Assembly: GCA_903903765.1 (NCBI GenBank)
Contig: CAIVAH010000271.1
Span: 1 to 8,299, forward strand
DNA length: 8,299 nucleotides
Direction: 5' to 3'
From: an uncultured Methylococcaceae bacterium
GTDB taxonomy: Bacteria; Pseudomonadota; Gammaproteobacteria; Methylococcales; Methylomonadaceae
The position numbers and the translations under genes are program-made. The notes below the pieces were generated by a model. The model had not been told where the DNA came from. It worked only from the letters and a program-made list of their open reading frames with translations, and did not search any database. Below are positions 1 to 6,507 of this stretch, piece by piece. Each line of letters opens with the position of its first letter. The stretch's first letter is position 1.

Positions 1-945
1 CTCTAGGTCAAGTATTGATTCATGTAAAATTACCTTGTTATTATTATCTTGTTGATAATACTCATGTAATTCTTCTAGGATGTCTTGGGTAGTTTCAACA
101 AGTTTAGCTCCCTGACGAATTAAAGCATTACAGCCCCTTGCTAATGGATTATGGATGGATCCAGGTATGGCAAAAACTTCTCTATTTTGTTCTAAGGCCA
201 TTCTTGCTGTAATTAGAGATCCGCTTTCCTTTGCTGCCTCAACCACTAACAAGCCTTCGCATAAACCACTGATAATACGGTTTCTTCTTGGAAAATGATT
301 AGCTTTAGCAGTAGTGCCAGGGGTGAACTCAGAAATAATGGCGCCAGTGTTAACAATTTCTGTGGCTAAGTCTTTATGTCGAGCTGGATAGATGCGATCT
401 AAGCCAGTGCCTGCGACAGCAATAGTAAAGTTACCGCTAGCTAATGCGCCTCGGTGACTAGCAGCGTCTATGCCTAAGGCAAGTCCACTGGTGATAACAA
501 ATCCGTGTGAACTTAAGGTTTTAGCAAATTCGAAAGCAGTATCTATTCCTTGTGAGGATGGATTACGACTGCCGACAATCGCTAATTGACGTTGAGCCAA
601 GAGTAACGGATTGCCGCGCACAAATAATAGTGGTGGCGGGTCAGCGATTTCTTTTAATTGTGCGGGGTAGTGATCATCATCAAAAGTGAGGACATGATTG
701 TTTACTTGCAGACTCCATTCTAAATCGCCGTCAATGATAGACCAGTCTGGATTTTTTATGCTATGGATTAAATCACTTTTTAAACCTAATGCAGCCAGTG
801 CTGAATTTGAGTCAGCAAATATTTGTGCAGGCGTTGTTGATTCAATTAGTTTAAGAAAAGTTCTACAACCAATTCCCGGCGTACGTAAAAGCGCCAGCCA
901 ATATTTAAGGCTAATATCAGGTGATGATGAAGAGGAAGTATTCAG
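1..945 (-). CDS. dprA: DNA processing protein DprA (Smf), C-terminus cut by window edge
   Basis: DprA is the cytoplasmic loader of RecA onto incoming single-stranded DNA during natural transformation. The visible 315 codons contain the whole Rossmann-like core. Numbering from CTG at 945: IVGSR at 123-127 opens the fold, SGLALGID follows at 153-160, then AGTGLDRIYP (178-187), FPRRNRIISGL (218-228), VVEA and SGSLITARMALE (234-252), and FAIPGSIHNP (258-267). The N-terminal 100 residues resemble the SAM-like helical extension of DprA. The usual C-terminal winged-helix domain lies beyond position 1. The gene is divergent from def, as in E. coli. Oddity: the frame is closed by TAA at 960-958 and has no ATG, GTG or TTG near the front. 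CTG at 945-943 is chosen because AAGGT (959-955) sits 9 nt upstream and the resulting serine-rich N-terminus looks natural. An ATT at 951-949 is the other in-frame option. Identity is very secure; the start is not. Confidence 0.95.
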   Translation of the reverse strand, partial: MNTSSSSSPDISLKYWLALLRTPGIGCRTFLKLIESTTPAQIFADSNSALAALGLKSDLIHSIKNPDWSIIDGDLEWSLQVNNHVLTFDDDHYPAQLKEIADPPPLLFVRGNPLLLAQRQLAIVGSRNPSSQGIDTAFEFAKTLSSHGFVITSGLALGIDAASHRGALASGNFTIAVAGTGLDRIYPARHKDLATEIVNTGAIISEFTPGTTAKANHFPRRNRIISGLCEGLLVVEAAKESGSLITARMALEQNREVFAIPGSIHNPLARGCNALIRQGAKLVETTQDILEELHEYYQQDNNNKVILHESILDLE

Positions 946-1053
946 TTTAATCTGACCTTATAGTACATAAATTTAGGTTGTCTTGATTCGTTTATCGGAT
1001 ATTTTTTTATGAGCTAATTGATAACGAAACATGGCTTAATTAGTCTTAGTGCA

Positions 1054-1082
1054 TTCAAAGTGTATATGAAATAATATAGAAT
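1054..1082 (+). promoter_or_regulatory. Putative sigma70 promoter of the def operon
   Basis: TTCAAA (1054-1059, four of six bases matching TTGACA) is separated by exactly 17 nt from TAGAAT (1077-1082, five of six matching TATAAT). Transcription would begin near 1089, leaving roughly 26 nt before the TTG start at 1116, enough to include the GGAG ribosome site. It is the best-spaced pair I found by eye in the divergent region, and it would drive the whole run of six genes because no other gap in the operon could hold a promoter outside coding sequence. AT-rich sequence makes chance matches likely. Confidence 0.4.
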
Positions 1083-1105
1083 TCCAGTATTGAATTATTT
1101 TTAAT

Positions 1106-1109
1106 GGAG
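1106..1109 (+). promoter_or_regulatory. Ribosome binding site that decides the def start
   Basis: GGAG, part of GGAGAGG at 1106-1112, lies 6 nt before TTG 1116 but only 3 nt before ATG 1113, and it overlaps the codon ATG 1104. Spacing therefore favours the TTG. ATG 1113 remains possible if ribosomes tolerate the short spacer. Confidence 0.5.
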
Positions 1110-1115
1110 AGGATG

Positions 1116-1622
1116 TTGGGTATTTTGACTATTCTGGAGTTTCCAGATGAACGCTTACGTAAAAAAGCGGCCACAGTAAAAGTGGTAGATGATAAAGTTC
1201 GAAAGCTATTAGACGACATGCTAGAAACTATGTATGAATCACGTGGTGTCGGTTTGGCAGCTACACAAGTTGATGAGCATCAAAGGATTATTGTTATTGA
1301 TGTTAGTGATGAAAAAGATGCACCACTATTTTTAATTAATCCAGAAATAATTCAGAAAGATGGCATTAAAGATGCGGAAGAAGGTTGTTTATCTGTGCCA
1401 GGTTTTTTTGAAAAAGTTAGGCGTGCAGAACACATAAGAGTGAAAGCGCTTGATCGAAAAGGTGAAATTTTTGAGTTTGAAGCCACTGAATTATTAGCAG
1501 TTTGTGTACAGCATGAAATGGATCATTTGGATGGTAAACTATTCGTTGATCATATTTCTCCATTAAAGAGACAGCGTATTAAAAAGAAGTTAGAAAAAAT
1601 TCACAAAATGGAAAAGAATTGA
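1116..1622 (+). CDS. def: Peptide deformylase
   Basis: This is the metal-dependent enzyme that removes the formyl group from the N-terminal methionine of nascent proteins at the ribosome exit. All three family motifs are present (numbering from TTG at 1116): GVGLAATQ at 44-51, EGCLS at 89-93 with metal ligand C91, and HEMDH at 133-137 with ligands H133 and H137 and catalytic E134. The linking stretch with [16 protein letters not shown] also fits. Start choice: in-frame ATG 1104 has no ribosome site before it and ATG 1113 is only 3 nt from GGAG (1106-1109). TTG 1116 is 6 nt from GGAG, gives 168 residues (the E. coli enzyme has 169), and yields an N-terminus [15 protein letters not shown] like that of relatives as I recall them. 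It is the first gene of the operon, and fmt follows 2 nt after the stop. Confidence 0.96.
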   Translation: MGILTILEFPDERLRKKAATVKVVDDKVRKLLDDMLETMYESRGVGLAATQVDEHQRIIVIDVSDEKDAPLFLINPEIIQKDGIKDAEEGCLSVPGFFEKVRRAEHIRVKALDRKGEIFEFEATELLAVCVQHEMDHLDGKLFVDHISPLKRQRIKKKLEKIHKMEKN

Positions 1623-1624
1623 GC

Positions 1625-2548
1625 ATGAAGATTATTTTTGCAGGGACACCGGACTTTGCTGTGCCTAGTTTACAAGCTTTGTTGGATGCTAAGTACGAAG
1701 TGTGTGCGGTGTATACGCAACCTGATCGTCCTGCAGGTCGGGGTCGTCATGAGCAATTTAGTCCTGTTAAGACCTTAGCGCTTAACTATGGAATCCGTGT
1801 TATTCAGCCACTTACCTTAAAATCTGCCGAAGATTTAGCGTTGTTAAAATCTTATGATGCGGATTTAATGGTGGTTGTGGCCTATGGTATGATCCTGACT
1901 GATGACGCATTGAATACACCAAGATTGGGATGTATTAATGTGCATGGTTCTTTATTACCACGTTGGCGGGGTGCTGCGCCGATTCAGCGCTCTTTGATGG
2001 CGGGTGATGACAAAACCGGTGTCACGATCATGAAAATTGTGCGTAAACTGGATGCAGGAGATATGCTGCATAAAGAAGAGTATGAGATTGGCGCTACGGA
2101 CACGGCGAGTGTGTTGCATGATAAGTTGGCAGAACTGGGTGCACTAGGATTGATTAAAGTCCTAACCGAGATGCACACAGGCTCGGTTATTGCAGAACCC
2201 CAGGACGAAAGTCTAGTGACTTATGCTGAAAAACTAACTAAAGCGGAAGCAGAATTAGATTGGCAACAATCGGCTCATCAATTGGCGCTTAAAGTGCGGG
2301 GCTTAAATGCGTGGCCGGTTGCGCAAACCCGTTATCAAGGCAATGTGTTGCGTATTTGGCAGGCAGAGGCTATAGCAGGTGAGTTAGGTTTAGAGCCAGG
2401 TACTGTTAGTCAAATTAATAAGCATATCGATGTGGCTACAGGCCAAGGGATACTTAGATTGCATGAAGTGCAGTTACCCGGCGGAAAGCGTATTCCAGCA
2501 CAAGCATTTCTTAATGCCCATTCAGTCGATGGTGTAAAACTAGGTTGA
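1625..2548 (+). CDS. fmt: Methionyl-tRNA formyltransferase
   Basis: The enzyme transfers the formyl group of 10-formyltetrahydrofolate to Met-tRNAfMet, producing the bacterial initiator; Def removes the formyl later. Numbering from ATG 1625 (307 residues; E. coli 315): the protein opens with KIIFAGTPDFAVPSL. The tRNA-contacting loop QPDRPAGRG is at 32-40, with the arginine corresponding to E. coli R42 at 39. The folate site NVHGSLLPRWRGAAPIQR follows, with N105 and H107. D143 in KLDAGD completes the N-H-D catalytic set. The C-terminal OB-like tRNA-binding domain begins around AEKLTKAEAELDW (about 202). An in-frame TTG at 1619 would add two residues and overlap the def stop by 4 nt; ATG 1625, 2 nt after that stop, is preferred because it begins exactly where the family begins. 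Ribosome site GGAAA at 1610-1614 is within def. Confidence 0.96.
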   Translation: MKIIFAGTPDFAVPSLQALLDAKYEVCAVYTQPDRPAGRGRHEQFSPVKTLALNYGIRVIQPLTLKSAEDLALLKSYDADLMVVVAYGMILTDDALNTPRLGCINVHGSLLPRWRGAAPIQRSLMAGDDKTGVTIMKIVRKLDAGDMLHKEEYEIGATDTASVLHDKLAELGALGLIKVLTEMHTGSVIAEPQDESLVTYAEKLTKAEAELDWQQSAHQLALKVRGLNAWPVAQTRYQGNVLRIWQAEAIAGELGLEPGTVSQINKHIDVATGQGILRLHEVQLPGGKRIPAQAFLNAHSVDGVKLG

Positions 2549-3831
2549 ATACTCGATTAATTGCCGCTAAAGTTATCGGGCATATTCTGCAGGATGGACA
2601 GTCTTTAACAGCGGCTTTAGATAATGCGTTGTTGGCAGTTGAATCACCAAAAGATAAGTCCTTTATACAAGCCTTATGTTACGGGGTATGTCGTTATTTC
2701 TATCGCTTAGATTTTATACTCAATGAGCTTTTAGACAAGCCGCTTAAAGATACCGAAATTAAAGCCCTGGCTTTAGTGGGGTTGTATCAGCTCAATTACA
2801 TGCGCGTAAAGCCCCATGCGGCTGTTTCTGAAACCGTGTTAGCTACTCAAAAAAAGCCTTGGGCTAAAGCGCTTATTAACGCCTTATTAAGAGGCTATTT
2901 AAGGCAACAGGTAGATTTAGAGCAGAAGGCTGATAATAGTCCGACTGCAAATGCTAGTCATCCCAAATGGTTGCTTAACCGGATAGAACAAGATTGGCCT
3001 GATCAAGCATTAACAATCTTCAAAGAAAACAATCAGCAACCGCCGATGGTATTGAGAGTAAATCGGGCTGTCATCAGTCGAGAGGCGTATTTACAAGCTT
3101 TAACAGATCAGGAGCTAGCCGCAACGCCAGTTAGCTTTTGTGATTCCAGTCTTATATTAAGTAAACCTGTGCCTGTAGAGTTGCTACCCGGATTCCATCA
3201 AGGGCAGGTGTCAGTTCAAGATACAGCGGCACAATTAGCTGCGAGTTTATTGGATGTGCAGGTTGGTCAAAGGGTGCTGGATGTGTGTGCGGCACCCGGC
3301 GGTAAAACAGTGCATATTTTAGAGCGACAACCGCATTTAAAAGAACTCGTTGCTGTTGATATTGATGCTGGGCGATTGTCGCGGGTGCAAGAAAACTTAG
3401 AGCGATTAAATTTGTCTGCGCAATTATTGGTAGGTGATGCAACTCAGCCAGCCGATTGGTGGGATGGACAGGTGTTTGAGCGTATCTTATTAGATGCGCC
3501 CTGTTCTGCTATAGGTGTTATTCGTCGACATCCAGATATTAAAATCTTGCGTAAGCCAGCTGATATAACCGCCTTACAGCAATTGCAACAATCTATTTTA
3601 GAGGCAATATGGCCCTTGTTAGCATCAGGAGGGCAGTTGCTATACGCGACATGTTCTATTTTAAAGCAAGAAAACGCCCAGCAAGTAGATGCTTTCTTAG
3701 CGGCACATACTGATGCAGTTGAGATTGTTATTGATGCGTCATGGGGTATTCCAGGGCAAAGAGGTCGACAAATTTTAACGGGTGAGTTTGACATGGATGG
3801 CTTTTATTATGCTCTCATTAAAAAGGTATAA
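2545..3831 (+). CDS. rsmB: 16S rRNA (cytosine-967-C5)-methyltransferase RsmB
   Basis: This SAM-dependent enzyme methylates C967 of 16S rRNA near the ribosomal P site. At 428 residues it is full length (E. coli 429). The N-terminal NusB-like RNA-binding domain covers about 1-130, with QALCYGVCR and ALVGLYQLNYMR as conserved helices. The Rossmann methyltransferase covers about 160-428: SAM motif I DVCAAPGGKT at 246-255, acidic VDID at 271-274, LDAPCSAIGVIRRHPDIK with D317 and release cysteine C320, and YATCS with nucleophile C370. Start is TTG 2545, whose last bases overlap the fmt stop (TTGA), a layout that suggests translational coupling. The next in-frame ATG lies about 85 codons in and would destroy the NusB-like domain, so a non-ATG start is needed. 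I see no frameshift or missing residue. Confidence 0.96.
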   Translation: MNTRLIAAKVIGHILQDGQSLTAALDNALLAVESPKDKSFIQALCYGVCRYFYRLDFILNELLDKPLKDTEIKALALVGLYQLNYMRVKPHAAVSETVLATQKKPWAKALINALLRGYLRQQVDLEQKADNSPTANASHPKWLLNRIEQDWPDQALTIFKENNQQPPMVLRVNRAVISREAYLQALTDQELAATPVSFCDSSLILSKPVPVELLPGFHQGQVSVQDTAAQLAASLLDVQVGQRVLDVCAAPGGKTVHILERQPHLKELVAVDIDAGRLSRVQENLERLNLSAQLLVGDATQPADWWDGQVFERILLDAPCSAIGVIRRHPDIKILRKPADITALQQLQQSILEAIWPLLASGGQLLYATCSILKQENAQQVDAFLAAHTDAVEIVIDASWGIPGQRGRQILTGEFDMDGFYYALIKKV

Positions 3832-4378
3832 TTATTTTATTGTTTGGTTTTTTTTAAGTTGCTTGCCGTTCGTTTCATATGGTGATGATTTTTCGGCTGA
3901 GATCAAACAGGCGGAATTTATTCTAAAAGATGATACCTACGTCTTATCTGCTAAGGTTGATTATCATTTGAGTAAAAAAGCTATTGATGCTTTGCAAAAT
4001 GGCGTGCCCTTGTATTGGCATTTGCAAATTGAATTAAAACAAGCTAATGTTTTTTTTTGGTCTAAGTCTTGGGTTGTGGTGGCTAAACGTTATAGGCTTC
4101 AGTATCATGCCTTATTAAATATGTATCGTCTAAAAAATGAAGATGATGGTGCAGAGCATAATTTTTCAACCTTATCGTCAGCTTTGGAATTAATGTCCAT
4201 AGTGACAAATCTACCTATAATAAGAAACTCAGCGCTCGATATTAAGCAACAATATTTGTGCTTGGTTAAGTTAAATTTTGAGCGAGATGCTCTGCCTTTG
4301 CCGCTGCGCCCTTTTGCTTACATTGATCCGCAATGGTATTTATCAAGTGATTGGACACAATGGCCGCTGAAAAAATAA
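3809..4378 (+). CDS. DUF4390 family exported protein of unknown function
   Basis: A 189-residue protein with a clear export signal: MLSLKRYNYF, then a hydrophobic stretch up to PFVSYG, with probable cleavage just before DDFSAEIK at about residue 25. The mature part resembles DUF4390: an N-terminal strand region (AEFILKDDTYVLSAKVDYHLS), ALQNGVPLYWHLQIEL, a central segment rich in W and R ending in YRLQYHALLNMYRL, then FSTLSSALELM and a C-terminal PLPLRPFAYIDPQWYLSSDW. No catalytic motif is visible. The family is usually found just upstream of NtrY-type kinases, as here. Start: ATG 3809 is chosen because it gives a standard signal peptide; GTG 3782 and ATG 3797 are in frame but add polar residues. 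The gene overlaps rsmB by 23 nt and the kinase by 19 nt. A role as periplasmic partner of the kinase is inference from position only. Confidence 0.85.
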   Translation: MLSLKRYNYFIVWFFLSCLPFVSYGDDFSAEIKQAEFILKDDTYVLSAKVDYHLSKKAIDALQNGVPLYWHLQIELKQANVFFWSKSWVVVAKRYRLQYHALLNMYRLKNEDDGAEHNFSTLSSALELMSIVTNLPIIRNSALDIKQQYLCLVKLNFERDALPLPLRPFAYIDPQWYLSSDWTQWPLKK

Positions 4379-6507
4379 AACCACCGGTTAATTTATCGGT
4401 ACTCATTTTATTTGGTTTGATATTGTTGTCGTTGCAGTTGATGAGTTCTGCAATGCAGGAGTCTTCCGAATTAAGTGCGATGTACTCATGGTTACTATTG
4501 TTTAATACCTTAGGATCTGTAGTGTTGTTGGTTTTAGTAGGAGCCAATATCTATGCCTTGGTTCAACACACCAAAAAACGTGAGGCAGGTTCAAGACTCA
4601 CTGCGCGTATGATGTCATTATTTGTAGTGTTGGCTTTAGCTCCTGCTGTTATCGTATTTTATTTTTCTATGCAGTTTTTGCATCAAGGAATTGATAGTTG
4701 GTTTAATGTTGAAATAGACCGTGCTATGGAAGATGCGTTGGAGTTAAGTCAAGCATCTTTAGATCAAAGGATGCGTTGGCAACTCCGTCAAACTGAGCAT
4801 TTGGCTAGTAAATTAGAGGATGTCTCAGAAAACACAGTTACCTTAGAAATAGAAAATTTACGCGATTTGTCTGGTGCTGCTGAGATGACATTATTTTCAA
4901 AGCAGGGGCGTATTGTGGCATCTAGCAGTGTTAATCCGGGAGATATTTTACCTAGTTTGCCAGACGAAAATATTTGGCTGCAGTTAAGGCAGAATGGTTT
5001 TTTCGTGGCTTTGGCACCAGTTCGTGAGCATGAGTTAATGGTGCGGGTAATTGTTGCTGTTAAATCGCTTGAGTATAAATATTTGCAAGCTTTATATCCT
5101 GTGCCAGTAAGGATTGCCGATTTGGCTGATTCTGTTGAATTTGCATCTGCTCGTTATCAAGAAATGAATTATCTCAGAAATTCATTACGAATGAGTTTCA
5201 CTTTAGCGTTGTCTTTAGTGCTATTAATGAGTTTATTGGCGGCTATATGGGTGGCTTTTATTAGCATTCGTAATATTACGGCGCCAGTAAAAGAGTTAGT
5301 TAAGGGGACCAAAGCGGTTGCGTCTGGTCACTATGATCAACAACTCCCAGTATTGGCTCAAGATGATTTGGGTTTTTTAGTTGAGTCTTTCAATGATATG
5401 ACTAATAGAATTGCTCAGGCGCGGGACGAAACTCGAAAAGTAGGATTTGAGGTTGAAAATCAACGCGCCTATTTGGAAACTATCTTGGGTAATTTAACGG
5501 CGGGTGTTATTAGTTTTGATGAGGATTACAAAATTCGTACCGCTAATCAAGCGGCTTATCGGATTTTTAGGGTGCATGTAAATCAATTTGCTGGGCGCAC
5601 TTTGTTGGAGTTCGTTGAGATCTATGTAGAGCTTGCGGAGCCTTTTAAATCTATTCAGTATTTGTTAGAAAACGCAGATGATATTTGGCAACAAAGAATA
5701 GCTTTTTTGGGGGCAAGTGGGAGGCAAGAGTTACTTTGTCGCGGTACACCTTTGTTTTCACAGGAGGGATTGAGAGTAGGTTCTGTGGTTGTTTTTGATG
5801 ATGTAACAGATTTGATACAGGCACAAAAAAATGCGGCTTGGGGAGAAGTTGCACGGAGACTGGCGCACGAAATTAAAAACCCTTTAACTCCAATACAGCT
5901 TTCAGCAGAGAGATTGCAACTGAAGTTGGCTGACAAGTTAGATAGTACAGATGCGGCAATTTTACAGCGTTCGACACGTACCATTGTGCAGCAGGTTGAA
6001 GCCATGAAAGAGATGGTTGATGACTTTTCGGAATATGCTAAGCCGTCAAAAAAACAAACTTTGGTGATTAATTTGAAACAATTAATTCAAGAGGTATTGG
6101 CTTTATATGCCTTGAGGCCGGGAGTTAAGTTTAGGGCACATTATCAGTCTGGGTTACAGATAATGAATGGTGACCCTGTTAGTATTAGGCAAGTTTTACA
6201 TAATTTGATAAAAAATGCTTTGGAAGCTGTTGAATCGGATGGCTTGATTGAAATTAATGTGCATAGAATATTTAAAAATAATACGGATTTTCTTGAAATA
6301 GCGCTCTATGATAACGGCGTCGGTATTAAAGATGATCAACTTGAAAAAATTTTTGAGCCTTACGTGACAACAAAGGCTAAAGGTACGGGCTTAGGTCTTG
6401 CCATAGTGAAGAAGATAATTGAAGATCATGGCGGCGCGATATGGGTCGAGACTGGTCGTAAGGTGGGAGCTGGTTTTATTATCCAGCTTCCGGCATGTAA
6501 CTCTTAA
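4360..6507 (+). CDS. ntrY: NtrY-type membrane sensor histidine kinase
   Basis: A 715-residue kinase; numbering is from ATG 4360. Membrane segments lie at about 11-28, 42-68, 84-107 and 279-304, placing residues 108-278 in the periplasm as the probable sensor domain. HAMP follows (about 305-357, ITAPVKELVKGT start), then a PAS domain (about 375-487, NLTAGVISFDEDYKIRTAN). The HisKA box LAHEIKNPLTPIQLSAERL carries phosphorylated H503 and has the NPLTPIQLSAERL wording typical of NtrY. The ATPase domain has N619 in NLIKNALEAV, D651 in YDNGVGIK, and GTGLGLAI at 675-682, so all catalytic boxes are intact. TTG 4351 would add three residues; ATG 4360 is preferred. It overlaps the DUF4390 gene by 19 nt and the regulator by 1 nt. 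In alphaproteobacteria NtrYX responds to nitrogen or redox state; the signal here is unknown, and the symbol denotes family only. Confidence 0.93.
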   Translation: MAAEKIKPPVNLSVLILFGLILLSLQLMSSAMQESSELSAMYSWLLLFNTLGSVVLLVLVGANIYALVQHTKKREAGSRLTARMMSLFVVLALAPAVIVFYFSMQFLHQGIDSWFNVEIDRAMEDALELSQASLDQRMRWQLRQTEHLASKLEDVSENTVTLEIENLRDLSGAAEMTLFSKQGRIVASSSVNPGDILPSLPDENIWLQLRQNGFFVALAPVREHELMVRVIVAVKSLEYKYLQALYPVPVRIADLADSVEFASARYQEMNYLRNSLRMSFTLALSLVLLMSLLAAIWVAFISIRNITAPVKELVKGTKAVASGHYDQQLPVLAQDDLGFLVESFNDMTNRIAQARDETRKVGFEVENQRAYLETILGNLTAGVISFDEDYKIRTANQAAYRIFRVHVNQFAGRTLLEFVEIYVELAEPFKSIQYLLENADDIWQQRIAFLGASGRQELLCRGTPLFSQEGLRVGSVVVFDDVTDLIQAQKNAAWGEVARRLAHEIKNPLTPIQLSAERLQLKLADKLDSTDAAILQRSTRTIVQQVEAMKEMVDDFSEYAKPSKKQTLVINLKQLIQEVLALYALRPGVKFRAHYQSGLQIMNGDPVSIRQVLHNLIKNALEAVESDGLIEINVHRIFKNNTDFLEIALYDNGVGIKDDQLEKIFEPYVTTKAKGTGLGLAIVKKIIEDHGGAIWVETGRKVGAGFIIQLPACNS

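Noticed and set aside
698..955. Plus-strand open frame of 85 codons opposite the dprA front
   Set aside because: It lies wholly antisense to a region with clear DprA protein conservation, has no ribosome site, and its translation resembles no family I know.
966..992. Promoter for dprA from AAGACA and TATAAG on the minus strand
   Set aside because: The -35 matches only four of six bases, spacing is about 16 nt, and the implied transcript would start within a few bases of the CTG, leaving out the ribosome site. Too weak to annotate.
1014..1043. CTAATT / AATTAG inverted repeat in the divergent region
   Set aside because: Arms are 6 bp, nearly all A and T, with an 18-nt spacer; this is expected by chance in such AT-rich sequence.
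3152..3794. Two long minus-strand open frames (96 and 116 codons) opposite rsmB
   Set aside because: They are shadows of the conserved methyltransferase frame, rich in Cys, Ser and His as expected of antisense translation, with no start signals.
3822..3862. Lipoprotein signal (FFLSC) in the DUF4390 protein
   Set aside because: The residue three before the cysteine is Phe rather than the usual Leu/Val/Ile, and the hydrophobic stretch continues past the cysteine, so an ordinary signal peptide fits better.
5651..6005. Minus-strand open frames opposite the kinase PAS/HisKA region
   Set aside because: They overlap each other and the intact kinase frame, and show no recognisable domain.
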